DNA of 12,368 nt from Alphaproteobacteria bacterium (GCA_005882415.1 VBAE01000228.1:10420-22787); one strand, 5' to 3'. Counted from the stretch's first letter, positions 5,280 to 12,368 are shown. A program made the numbers and translations. The notes: generated by a model not told the origin, from the sequence alone.

Positions 5280-7649
5280 CTAGTCGGGCGAGGGGTCGCC
5301 GATCCACAGCTCGAGCGTTCCCCGGGCAGTGTTCGGGCATTTGCCCAGCCTCGCTACGGCCACCTTCCTTCTAAGGAGGGAACCCGTGTCCCGTGCCAGT
5401 CGCGTCGCGCTCTGCAAATCCGCACCATAGCAGTAGCGCACCTCGTTGCGGCCGCTCGCCTGGGGGAGATATTCGGCAAGCTCGACCGTGTAGCCGCTCT
5501 CGATCAGCTGCCGGCGCAATTGATCCCCCGCCAATCGATCGCCTTCGAATTGCGGGTAGACGCGCGCCGCTGCCGACTGCTGCTGTCCGCTGTCGCGCAC
5601 GACCACCTTCACCCAATAATTGCCGTTGGCGAACCGCTGCGGCGGGCCGAGCGCCTGCACCGACGTGCCGCGGTTGATGATGTCGATCGTCGGCGCGTTG
5701 GAATTGCTCGAGTTCGGTGGGGCTGCCCGCAGGGTGATATTGGCGCGGGCGCGGTAGACTTGATCCGTTTGGATGGCGTTCATCGCGACTTGCCCGCCGC
5801 TTGCAGTCTCCAGGCTGGTCGCACCTCCCGAGCCGATCCAGATCCACCCGGTGTTGCCGCCGGCGAGAACGGTTTCGAGCGCCTTGACGGCCGCCGCATT
5901 GTTCCCCGGTTGCCCGGGCGGAGTCTGCTGAATTCGGTCGACGATGCTTTTGGCTATCGCCTGTCTCTGTTCGTCCTCGGCATCTTTTTGCGCCAGCCGC
6001 CTGTCTTCAAATTTATGCCCGATGGCCGCCGCTTTGAAGCGTTGTTGATACTGATAAAGCGAGAGGCCGGCGAGGGCGAGACAGAGAATAACGGCGAGCC
6101 ACACCATCGCTCTTCGAACCGCGCGGTGCCTCCGGCTCCGCTTGATCAGGTCTGCGACGGCGATCCATTCCGATTCCTCCTCCATGGCCGGTTTGCCGTC
6201 GGGGGAGAGGAGATAGCGCCTGGCCCGCTCGGGCCTCCGTTCGAAGCGTCCGTACCAGGCCGCGCGCGCGCGAAGGGTCGGGCTGTCCAGCGACGCCCCC
6301 GGAGTCTGGGCGGTCACCGCCAGCGAGCGCCAAATCAGCGCATCCGCCGCCTCGTCGCGCAGCCAGCCGCGGCGGGTCGGTGAGCCGATCGTCCGGTCCC
6401 AGTTGCGCAAAAGCGATTCGTGGCTGAGGTCGATCCTGAGATCGCCCGCTCCCGGGCCGGTTCTGGTGCAGACGAGGAGATTCGCACCTTCGCCGGAAAA
6501 GCGATCGACGATCATGCCAACCGTCCTGGCGTCGAGGCCCGAGGCCGCCACAAGCTCGTCGATGTCGCATGGGCGCCGGATCCCGCGTCCGCCCGCATCG
6601 ACGTCGATGAGTGACCGGAACAGCCACTCCATCCCCTCGGCGAAACTTTCGCTTTCCTTCCGGCTGGTCTCGGCTTCACGCTCCGCGACCAGGGCGTCGA
6701 ATATCTGGTTGGCGTGCTGGGAAAGCGCATCGGCCCCGCCGACCTTCTCATAGTCGTCGCGGTTGATCTCCCAGCCGTCCCCGCTTGCCATCTTGCGCTC
6801 GGCCATTCGCATCAGCGCGTGCTGAAGCGGCGGCAGCGCGTCCTGCTGCGCCGCCGCGCCCATTCGCAGGCGATCTGCGAGAGCGGGCTCGACGGTACCG
6901 CGGAAAAGCTTCGCCGGCTCGACGATGCACTGGAGAAGCCCGAGGTCGTTCAGCGTCGGCAGGAAATATTGGCAGGCGTTGATCACCGCGGTGAGGCCGG
7001 GGAATTGGCCGCAATCCCCGATATAGTCGGACCGCATCGTCGTCAGGATGAAGAAGCGGCGCCCGGCCTCGCCTTCGGCAACCCGGCGCATCAGGTCGAC
7101 CATGACCTGGACCTCGCTGGGCTCGTGCTCGCGCGCCCAGCGGAACGACTCCTCGAACTGGTCGATGAGCAGGACGAACGAGTCGAACCCCGCCGCTTCG
7201 ACCGCGCGCTCGATGATCTGGTCCGCGTCGCTTGCGAACAGCAAGACCTGCCGCCAGGCGCGCTCGCAATCTTCGGCCGCAGCCCGGCTGCCCTCCGGCG
7301 CGGGCGCGCAGGCGGCTTCCGGCGGAGCGCCAAGAGCCTTCGCAAGGCGCGCCGCCAATGCGAAGAGCGGGCCTTCGGACGGGCGCATGATCTCGAACGC
7401 GAAGGGCCGCCCGACCAGCGCGTGATCGTTGACGATCGTCGGAATCACTCCGGCGCGGACCAGCGAGGATTTTCCGCAGCCCGAGCTGCCGTGAACGAAA
7501 ACCAGGTTTCGGGAGCCCATCATCCCGATCACTTCGATGGTGATGTTCTCGCGCCCGAAGAAGATGCCTGCTTCGCCGGGTTCGAAGGGCCTCAGGCCAG
7601 GATAGGGCCGGCTCGGCCGCGCCGACGGCGGCGGCGGCTCGGCAGTCAC
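5280..7649 (-). CDS. Membrane-anchored STAND-type ATPase with SH3-like and LytR_C-like C-terminus
   Basis: A 789-aa multidomain protein. The N-terminal RPYPGLRPFEPGEAGIFFGRE is the usual entry to nSTAND1-type P-loop NTPases. Walker A is GSSGCGKSS (K60), Walker B is VLLIDQFEE (D163), and TTMRSD (about 204-209) follows as a sensor-like strand. A winged-helix region (about 358-415) ends in the typical LSHESLLRNW. Residues about 514-533 form one transmembrane helix, preceded by the basic KRSRRHRAVRR, which suggests a cytoplasmic ATPase and a periplasmic tail. The tail holds a charged linker, an SH3-like domain (about 631-684) and an alpha/beta domain resembling LytR C-terminal modules (about 696-789), with just two cysteines (C740, C771). 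The GTG at 7649 is chosen because it overlaps the TIR gene stop as GTGA and has AAGG 10 nt upstream. The expected role is ATP-dependent switching that couples a sensed signal to the TIR partner. The sensed trigger is unknown. Confidence 0.85.
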   Translation of the reverse strand: MTAEPPPPSARPSRPYPGLRPFEPGEAGIFFGRENITIEVIGMMGSRNLVFVHGSSGCGKSSLVRAGVIPTIVNDHALVGRPFAFEIMRPSEGPLFALAARLAKALGAPPEAACAPAPEGSRAAAEDCERAWRQVLLFASDADQIIERAVEAAGFDSFVLLIDQFEESFRWAREHEPSEVQVMVDLMRRVAEGEAGRRFFILTTMRSDYIGDCGQFPGLTAVINACQYFLPTLNDLGLLQCIVEPAKLFRGTVEPALADRLRMGAAAQQDALPPLQHALMRMAERKMASGDGWEINRDDYEKVGGADALSQHANQIFDALVAEREAETSRKESESFAEGMEWLFRSLIDVDAGGRGIRRPCDIDELVAASGLDARTVGMIVDRFSGEGANLLVCTRTGPGAGDLRIDLSHESLLRNWDRTIGSPTRRGWLRDEAADALIWRSLAVTAQTPGASLDSPTLRARAAWYGRFERRPERARRYLLSPDGKPAMEEESEWIAVADLIKRSRRHRAVRRAMVWLAVILCLALAGLSLYQYQQRFKAAAIGHKFEDRRLAQKDAEDEQRQAIAKSIVDRIQQTPPGQPGNNAAAVKALETVLAGGNTGWIWIGSGGATSLETASGGQVAMNAIQTDQVYRARANITLRAAPPNSSNSNAPTIDIINRGTSVQALGPPQRFANGNYWVKVVVRDSGQQQSAAARVYPQFEGDRLAGDQLRRQLIESGYTVELAEYLPQASGRNEVRYCYGADLQSATRLARDTGSLLRRKVAVARLGKCPNTARGTLELWIGDPSPD

Positions 7650-8707
7650 AGGTTGAGCGCCTTCAGCGCCTCGTCGGGCCATGCCTCCTGCCGCGCCTCT
7701 ACGGCGGGAAGGTCGAATAAGCGTAGCTCGTTCGGATCCGCGTCGCCGACGAAGTCGACGAGCACCCATGGCACAAGGTGGCTCGCGGTCTGCTGGAGCA
7801 CTCGGCGATCGAACTGGCTGCTGACGACGAGCCGCTCCAGCGGATCTGCCGGACTGCTTCGCAGAAGCACCAGGCCGTTGCAGTCGACCAGCGCCCGCTG
7901 GCGCCGTTCGCGGAAGGTCTTGATCATCGACAAATTGTCGGGAATCGCCTCGAAGCGCTCCGGAGTCACGAATGCGACTTCCTGCAGCATGGTCCGCGCC
8001 CGGCTCCAGCTTTCGGAATCATTGTAGCTCTGAATGTAGAGGGTGGCCCGAATGCCTTCCCTGCTTTTCGGCGGTTCGGAGGCGCGCCTGGCGCTGAGCT
8101 GCTTGCGCAGCGCCTCCAGCTTCACCTTGATCTCCGCGACCAGCCCGTCGATCGCCCTGTCCAATTCCTGCGCCGGGGGACGGACCGCGGGGTCCCAGCG
8201 GATGTCGAGTGGAACGCCCGTCGCGGGATTGTAGAGCGAATCTCCGCGCGTGACGGGCTTGCCGGTCTTGTCGGTCAACCGCTCGGGCCAGGTGCAGTCG
8301 CAGTCGGCGGGCAGGGGCTGGGCCATTCGGAGGACGCAATGATCGAGGCCGCGGCCGTCCTCATCGGCCCGTGCGAAGAACCAGCCGATCTCCTGGCCGC
8401 TCCACGGGCTGCGCAAATAGGTCGGCGTGATGAACAGCAGGAGCAGCGCCGACGACTTCGCCTCGCGTTCGATATCGTCGGCGAGCGGGGCGCCCGATGC
8501 TTGTTGGCTATCGAGGAAATAGTGGAAGCCGGCATCGCGATAGGTGGAGAAACCGATCTCCAGTCGCTGGGCCACCTCCCTCGCGACATTACGAGTCCAG
8601 TTGCGCAGCGGCGGCTCGGCGCCGACCACCTGGTCGTCGGCCAGCGCCGCCCCATGGCTGTAGCCGATGAAAAGGTCGTTAGTGTAGGGATCTCCGACGA
8701 ACGACAT
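7646..8707 (-). CDS. TIR-domain effector protein, partner of STAND ATPase
   Basis: A 353-aa protein whose first about 140 residues form a TIR domain: DLFIGYSH (strand A), FSTYRDAGF, then ALLLLFITPTYLRSPWSGQEIGWF. W102 and E106 in that last stretch match the SxWxxxE pattern that carries the catalytic Glu of NAD+-cleaving TIRs, so an NADase or NAD-derived signalling function is plausible. A charged helical linker (about 175-215) leads to a second alpha/beta region (about 219-353; ATLYIQSY, RALVDCNGLVLLRSS, VPWVLVDF). That region looks like a degenerate TIR/Rossmann-type fold without the catalytic motif. The ATG at 8707 starts the first TIR strand region. The longer TTG-initiated frame from 8848 adds a tail that overlaps the likely promoter. 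The stop is embedded in the STAND gene start, so both proteins are probably made together. No transmembrane segment or signal peptide is seen. Confidence 0.88.
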   Translation of the reverse strand: MSFVGDPYTNDLFIGYSHGAALADDQVVGAEPPLRNWTRNVAREVAQRLEIGFSTYRDAGFHYFLDSQQASGAPLADDIEREAKSSALLLLFITPTYLRSPWSGQEIGWFFARADEDGRGLDHCVLRMAQPLPADCDCTWPERLTDKTGKPVTRGDSLYNPATGVPLDIRWDPAVRPPAQELDRAIDGLVAEIKVKLEALRKQLSARRASEPPKSREGIRATLYIQSYNDSESWSRARTMLQEVAFVTPERFEAIPDNLSMIKTFRERRQRALVDCNGLVLLRSSPADPLERLVVSSQFDRRVLQQTASHLVPWVLVDFVGDADPNELRLFDLPAVEARQEAWPDEALKALNL

Positions 8708-8719
8708 TGCTCCCCCCAG

Positions 8720-8751
8720 CCTTCTCGGGGGCGAAGCCGCCCGCTGAGAAG
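8720..8751 (-). promoter_or_regulatory. Leader hairpin upstream of the TIR gene
   Basis: On the + strand, CTTCTC (8721-8726) pairs with GAGAAG (8746-8751). Inside, GGGCG (8729-8733) pairs with CGCCC (8738-8742) around a 4-nt loop. In the mRNA the promoter-distal arm contains GAGAAGG, one of two possible Shine-Dalgarno sequences (12 nt from the ATG), so the stem could mask it. A second option, GGGAG, lies only 2 nt from the ATG. There is no U-tract, so it is less likely to be a terminator for lysK. Confidence 0.4.
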
Positions 8752-8760
8752 CCGGGTCTA

Positions 8761-8788
8761 GAATTATCCTAAGCTCTCGGCTTGGCAA
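8761..8788 (-). promoter_or_regulatory. Candidate promoter of the TIR-STAND operon
   Basis: Reading the minus strand, TTGCCA (8788-8783) and TAATTC (8766-8761) are separated by 16 bp, a reasonable sigma70-type pair in an otherwise GC-rich gap. Transcription would begin just before the leader hairpin. The -35 overlaps a short inverted repeat, GCTTG-G-CAAGC (8780-8790), a possible repressor site. The assignment rests on pattern alone. Confidence 0.4.
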
Positions 8789-8860
8789 GCGCCGAATGGA
8801 CGTCAGTCCCGCGATCCGGCGGCAAAGGAGAAGTTGACCTGGAAACAAGTCCGGGCGGCA

Positions 8861-10459
8861 TTAAGCCGAGCCCAAGGCCTCCGCGATCAGCCTGCGGCTG
8901 TTCTCGACTCCATAGAGGGCGATGAAGCTACCCATGCGCGGGCCCTGCTCGCTTCCGAGCAGCGTCTCGTACAGCGCCTTGAACCAGTCCCTAAGGCCTT
9001 CCTTGCCATAGTATTTCTTGCCGATTTCATAGACGTGGTTCTGCAATATCACGGCAGGGTCCTCGTCTTCATAGCCGGTGCCGTCGTTCTTCGCGAGCAG
9101 CGCGTCGAGTTCCCGAAGAGGGGCGACCTCCTCGGGGGTCGGGGGCCGCCGGCGGAGCGCAGGCGCTATGAACTGCGCGCCATATTCGACGGCATAACCC
9201 ACCAGCCGGTCGAGCTCGGGGCTCGTGCCGGGGGTCAGCGCCGGATTGTAGCGGTTGAGGAAGCTCCAGATCGTCTCGCGATCGCCGACCCCGGGCAGGC
9301 TCGCCACGTTGAGGAGCAGAGCGAAGCTGATCGGCAGCCGGACCTCGGGCACCTTGCCGGCGTGGATATGGTGGACCGGATTGCCCACCCGCTTGTCCCA
9401 TTCCTGCCCGCCATAAGCTGCGAGGAACTGGTAATATTCGTCCACCGCCCGGGGTATGACCCCGACGCTGAGCTGCTTCGCGCGCTTGGGCTCGCGGTAG
9501 ATGTAGAAAGCGAGGCTCTCCTCGGGCGCGTAGGTCAGCCATTCGTCGATGGTGACTCCGTTGCCCTTGGTCTTCGAGATCTTCTCGCCATTTTCGTCGA
9601 GGAACAGCTCGTAATTGAACCCCTCAGGCGGCTTGGCGCCGAGGATGCGGGCGATCTTCGAGCTTTGGGTGACCGAGTCGATCAGATCCTTGCCCGACAT
9701 CTCGTAATCGACGCCGAGCGCCACCCAGCGCATCGCCCAGTCGACCTTCCACTGCAGCTTGGCGCCGCCCGACAGGATGGACTGTTCGACCTCCTGCCCG
9801 GTCGACGGATCGGCGTAGGCGACCAGCCCCGCCCCGGCATCGACCACCCGGATCGGCACTTGGAGCACCTTGCCGCTCTCCGGGCTGATCGGGAGCACCG
9901 GCGAATAGGTCTGGCGCCTTTCCTCGCGCAGGGTCGGGAGCATCACGTCCATGATCGCGTCCCAGCGCCTCAGCACCTGGCGAAGCGCCTCGTCGAATCG
10001 GCCTTTATTGTAGCAGTCGGACGAGGCGAGGAATTCGTATTCGAAGCCGAACCGGTCGAGGAATTGCCGCAGCAGGTTGTTGTTGTGCGCGGCATAGCTG
10101 TCATGGCCGCAGCCATAAGGGTCGGGCACCCGGCTCAAGGGCTGGTCGAGATGCTCGTGCATCATGTCCTGCCCGGGAACGCCGGGGGGGACCTTCCTCA
10201 TCCCGTCCATGTCGTCGGAGAAGGCGATCAGCCGGCTCGGCCAGTCGACCATTTCGCTCAGCGCATGGCGGACCATCAGCGTCCGCGCCACTTCCTGGAA
10301 GGTGCCGAGATGGGGAAGCCCGCTCGGCCCGTAGCCGGTCTCGAACACGATCGGCTTCGACGGGCCGTCCGGATAGCGGTTGAGCAGCTTGCGTGCCTCC
10401 TCATAAGGCCAGGCCTTGGAGACCGATGCGGCTTCGCGAAGCTCCTTCGGGACGTTCAC
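8861..10459 (-). CDS. lysK: Lysyl-tRNA synthetase, class I
   Basis: A 532-aa class I lysine-tRNA ligase, which charges tRNA-Lys with lysine using ATP in the cytoplasm. This is the archaeal-type enzyme that replaces class II LysRS in many Alphaproteobacteria. The HIGH-type motif is GYGPSGLPHLG (P49-G52) and the KMSKS-type motif is KISKT (293-297). Around them are typical stretches such as AFSDDMDGMRKVP, DYEMSGKDLIDS and NYELFLDENGEKISK. The C-terminal all-helical half (about 350-532), expected to bind the anticodon, is intact, so the length is normal. The start is GTG, supported by AAAGGA 6 nt upstream and by no earlier in-frame start. It is divergent from the helicase gene across 37 bp. A 153-bp gap with no strong terminator separates its TAA stop from the TIR gene on the same strand, so readthrough into that operon is possible. 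Confidence 0.95.
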   Translation of the reverse strand: MNVPKELREAASVSKAWPYEEARKLLNRYPDGPSKPIVFETGYGPSGLPHLGTFQEVARTLMVRHALSEMVDWPSRLIAFSDDMDGMRKVPPGVPGQDMMHEHLDQPLSRVPDPYGCGHDSYAAHNNNLLRQFLDRFGFEYEFLASSDCYNKGRFDEALRQVLRRWDAIMDVMLPTLREERRQTYSPVLPISPESGKVLQVPIRVVDAGAGLVAYADPSTGQEVEQSILSGGAKLQWKVDWAMRWVALGVDYEMSGKDLIDSVTQSSKIARILGAKPPEGFNYELFLDENGEKISKTKGNGVTIDEWLTYAPEESLAFYIYREPKRAKQLSVGVIPRAVDEYYQFLAAYGGQEWDKRVGNPVHHIHAGKVPEVRLPISFALLLNVASLPGVGDRETIWSFLNRYNPALTPGTSPELDRLVGYAVEYGAQFIAPALRRRPPTPEEVAPLRELDALLAKNDGTGYEDEDPAVILQNHVYEIGKKYYGKEGLRDWFKALYETLLGSEQGPRMGSFIALYGVENSRRLIAEALGSA

Positions 10460-10496
10460 TGTTGTCCTTTCGTTCCGGCTGATCCAAAGCTCGGAT
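10460..10496. other. Short divergent intergenic gap between lysK and the helicase gene
   Basis: Only 37 bp separate two divergent start codons. The lysK Shine-Dalgarno is recognisable, but no convincing promoter can be read for either direction. At least one promoter probably lies within the opposing coding sequence. Confidence 0.5.
10465..10470 (-). promoter_or_regulatory. Shine-Dalgarno for the lysK GTG start
   Basis: On the minus strand AAAGGA lies 5-6 nt before GTG at 10459. It supports the non-ATG start, and no in-frame ATG gives the family's usual N-terminus. Confidence 0.6.
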
Positions 10497-12368
10497 ATGG
10501 CGGCCTCTTTGCCTTATCCCGCGCTTCACGCAACCCATGGCGGCATCTGGCTTGCGGCTCCGGACGGGGAGGTGCGCGGGCTCGGCCGGGGCGAGGCGAT
10601 CGCCCGGGCGGCCGAGACCCCGGCGATCATGCTCAACGCGCCGCTGATCGGCCACCGCCTGGGCTATCCCGAGCTCTCCGGCCTCGACCTCCTCGAACTC
10701 TTCGCCTTCGTCCACCCGGCGCGCTTCGCCGTGCCGACGCCCAAGGGGCTCGCCCACGCGCTTGGCCTCGAGCCGCCGGGGAGCGATGCCGAGGCGGCCC
10801 CCTTCCTCCGCGCGGCGGCCGAGACCCTGCTCTCCACGCTTGAGCGCGACTGGCCGGAGCGCGAGGGCGCCTGGGCCTCGGCGCAGGCGCTTTATCGCCT
10901 CCGCTGGCCCTGGGCCGGCGCGGTCGCCGACCGGCTGAAGCGGCCGGCGAAGGACGAACCCTGGCTGTTCTCGCGCCTGCCGCAATGGGAGGAGAAGCCG
11001 CCCCGCCCGCAGCCCCGCTCCGTCCGGGTCGGGCCTGAGGAGACTTTGGGCCAGCTCGCCCGCCTGGTCGGCAGTGCCGCCGAAGTCCGCGAGGGCCAGC
11101 GCGACTATGCCGCCGCTGCAGCCGCGCCCTTTGCGCCGCGCAAGGCCGAGGGGCAGCCCAACATGCTCCTCGCCGAAGCGGGCACCGGAATCGGCAAGAC
11201 TCTGGGCTATCTCGCCCCGGCCTCGCTCTGGGCGGCGCAGGCGGACGGGGCGGTCTGGGTCTCGACCTTCACCAAGGCGCTCCAACGCCAGCTCGACCGG
11301 GAAGGCGAGCGCCTGTTCGCGGACCCGGCCGAACGCAGGCGGCGGATCGTGGTCCGCAAGGGCCGCGAGAATTATCTCTGCCTCCTGAACCTTGAGGACG
11401 CGCTCCAGGGCGGATTCGCCGGCCGCGCCGCCACCCTCGCCCAGCTCGTCGCGCGCTGGGCAGCTTATTCGAAGGACGGCGACATGGTCGGCGGCGACAT
11501 GCCGGGCTGGCTCCCGACCCTGTTCCGCCGCGCCGGCTCGACCGCCCTCACCGACCGCCGCGGCGAGTGCGTCTATGCGGGGTGCCCCCACTACAGGAAA
11601 TGCTTCATCGAGCGGTCCGCACGCGCCAGCCAGGACGCCGATCTCGTCATCGCCAACCACGCCCTGGTCATGGTCAACGCCGCCCGCGGCCGCGAAACCG
11701 GCAATGCTCCGACCCGGATCGTGTTCGACGAGGGCCATCACCTGTTCGACGCCGCCGATTCGACCTTCGCCACCGCGCTGACCGGCCAGGAGACGATCGA
11801 GCTTCGCCGCTGGATCGTCGGCCCGGAAGGCAAGTCGCGCGGCCGGCGCCGGGGCCTTGCCGCGCGGCTGACCGACGTCGCCTCCTATGACGAAGCGGGC
11901 GCCGCGGCGCTCGACCAGGCGGTGCAGGCGGCGGGGCTTCTGCCGAGCGATTCCTGGCTCGGCCGGATCGCGGAGAATTCGCCCTGGGGACCGATCGAGA
12001 AGCTGCTCGGGGAGGTCCGCTCCACCGTCTACGCCCGCGCCACCGCCCAGGATGCGGGCTACGGCCTCGAGACCGAGATGGCCGAGCTGGACGGACCGAT
12101 CGTCGACGCCGCCGCCCCCGCGGTCGAAGCCCTGGAACTCCTGCTGCGCCCGCTGATGGCGCTCGCCAAGAGGCTTGAGGCGGTGCTCGAGGACGCCCCC
12201 GACTGGCTCGATTCGCAGGCGCGGGCGCGGATCGAGGGCGCGATCGGCGGCCTCTCCTGGCGCACCCAGAGCCTCGCCGGCTGGATCGCCCTCGCCGGCC
12301 GCATCGGAGCGCCCGCCGACCCGGACTTCGTCGACTGGATGGCGGTCGACCGGGTCGATGGCCGCGAG
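10497..12368 (+). CDS. DinG/XPD-like iron-sulfur ATP-dependent DNA helicase (3'-truncated by window edge)
   Basis: The first 624 codons of a superfamily 2 helicase; no stop is reached before the window ends. Walker A is AEAGTGIGKT (K234) after a Q-motif-like GQRDYAAA, and motif II is FDEGHH (D411, E412). Four cysteines, C295, C358, C363 and C369, match the Fe-S cluster pattern of DinG/XPD helicases; the last three keep the C-x4-C-x5-C spacing of E. coli DinG. These enzymes unwind DNA 5' to 3' and resolve R-loops or other structures during replication and repair. About 190 residues precede the helicase core. Part of this (about 45-91: PLIGHRLGYPEL, GLDLLELFAF, PKGLAHALGL) resembles the second half of a DEDDh exonuclease fold but lacks its acidic catalytic set. 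The ATG at 10497 starts directly into the conserved-looking PYPALHATHGGIWLA. Its Shine-Dalgarno is weak. Helicase motifs IV-VI lie outside the window. Confidence 0.88.
   Translation, partial: MAASLPYPALHATHGGIWLAAPDGEVRGLGRGEAIARAAETPAIMLNAPLIGHRLGYPELSGLDLLELFAFVHPARFAVPTPKGLAHALGLEPPGSDAEAAPFLRAAAETLLSTLERDWPEREGAWASAQALYRLRWPWAGAVADRLKRPAKDEPWLFSRLPQWEEKPPRPQPRSVRVGPEETLGQLARLVGSAAEVREGQRDYAAAAAAPFAPRKAEGQPNMLLAEAGTGIGKTLGYLAPASLWAAQADGAVWVSTFTKALQRQLDREGERLFADPAERRRRIVVRKGRENYLCLLNLEDALQGGFAGRAATLAQLVARWAAYSKDGDMVGGDMPGWLPTLFRRAGSTALTDRRGECVYAGCPHYRKCFIERSARASQDADLVIANHALVMVNAARGRETGNAPTRIVFDEGHHLFDAADSTFATALTGQETIELRRWIVGPEGKSRGRRRGLAARLTDVASYDEAGAAALDQAVQAAGLLPSDSWLGRIAENSPWGPIEKLLGEVRSTVYARATAQDAGYGLETEMAELDGPIVDAAAPAVEALELLLRPLMALAKRLEAVLEDAPDWLDSQARARIEGAIGGLSWRTQSLAGWIALAGRIGAPADPDFVDWMAVDRVDGRE

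Noticed and set aside
7650..7769. Longer STAND protein beginning at 7769
   Set aside because: The extra 40 residues are Arg/Gly/Ala-rich, lie within the TIR gene and have no family match. The GTG at 7649 gives the GTGA coupling and the normal N-terminus.
6714..8027. 437-codon + strand frame antisense to the TIR-STAND pair
   Set aside because: It crosses the junction of two well-supported genes and contains no family motif.
8708..8848. TIR protein beginning at TTG 8848
   Set aside because: The added 47 residues would span the candidate promoter and leader hairpin. The TIR fold starts right after the ATG at 8707.
8791..8860. Terminator for lysK just after its stop
   Set aside because: On the minus strand there is a weak 6-bp stem (GACTTG/CAGGTC with one wobble pair), but no stable GC stem followed by a T-tract, so it is not called.
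5280..8860. Mobile element carrying the TIR-STAND pair
   Set aside because: No transposase or integrase gene, terminal inverted repeats, direct repeats or tRNA attachment site are visible at either edge.
8834..10843. 669-codon + strand frame across lysK and into the helicase gene
   Set aside because: It is antisense to an unmistakable lysyl-tRNA synthetase and then out of frame with the helicase. No domain is recognisable.
10401..11741. 446-codon minus-strand frame antisense to the helicase gene
   Set aside because: The + frame carries Walker A, DEGH and the four Fe-S cysteines. The antisense product is a compositional shadow.

Overview
The window looks like a piece of an alphaproteobacterial chromosome, most likely from the Sphingomonadales. 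The evidence is the very high G+C with strong third-position G/C bias, a class I lysyl-tRNA synthetase, tandem secreted DUF885 peptidases, and a DinG/Rad3-type helicase of the kind I associate with sphingomonads. The family-level placement is inference. There are eight protein genes, two of them cut by the window edges. I see no rRNA or tRNA gene, CRISPR array or transposase, and no gap over 160 bases lacks a gene.

Left block (2-5278, + strand). This block holds the 3' part of a COG1228-type amidohydrolase, which overlaps by ATGA a prolyl-4-hydroxylase-like Fe(II)/2-oxoglutarate oxygenase. After an 83-bp gap with a hairpin and an AT-rich inverted repeat come two tandem DUF885 zinc-peptidase-like genes with signal peptides, 2 nt apart. 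These genes suggest peptide and protein turnover, with a possible proline theme.

Middle block (5280-8707, - strand). This is a compact two-gene unit. A TIR-domain protein of 353 aa is followed, with a GTGA stop/start overlap, by a 789-aa STAND-type ATPase. The ATPase continues into a transmembrane helix, an SH3-like domain and a C-terminal alpha/beta domain. Its domain content and translational coupling resemble bacterial NLR-like conflict systems. The unusual feature is the predicted membrane anchoring, which would put the candidate sensor in the periplasm and the TIR effector in the cytoplasm. This is the best candidate in the window for a little-described system, and antiphage function is inferred rather than shown. 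Its last stop codon lies 1 nt from that of the convergent peptidase gene.

Right block (8861-12368). Class I lysyl-tRNA synthetase (- strand, GTG start) is divergent, across 37 bp, from a DinG/XPD-like iron-sulfur DNA helicase that runs off the right edge. Both look like core genes, so the TIR-STAND pair appears to sit as an accessory unit beside a housekeeping locus.

Three genes use non-ATG starts (TTG 1650, GTG 7649, GTG 10459). The very long open frames antisense to the DUF885 and lysK genes are shadows of high-GC coding sequence.
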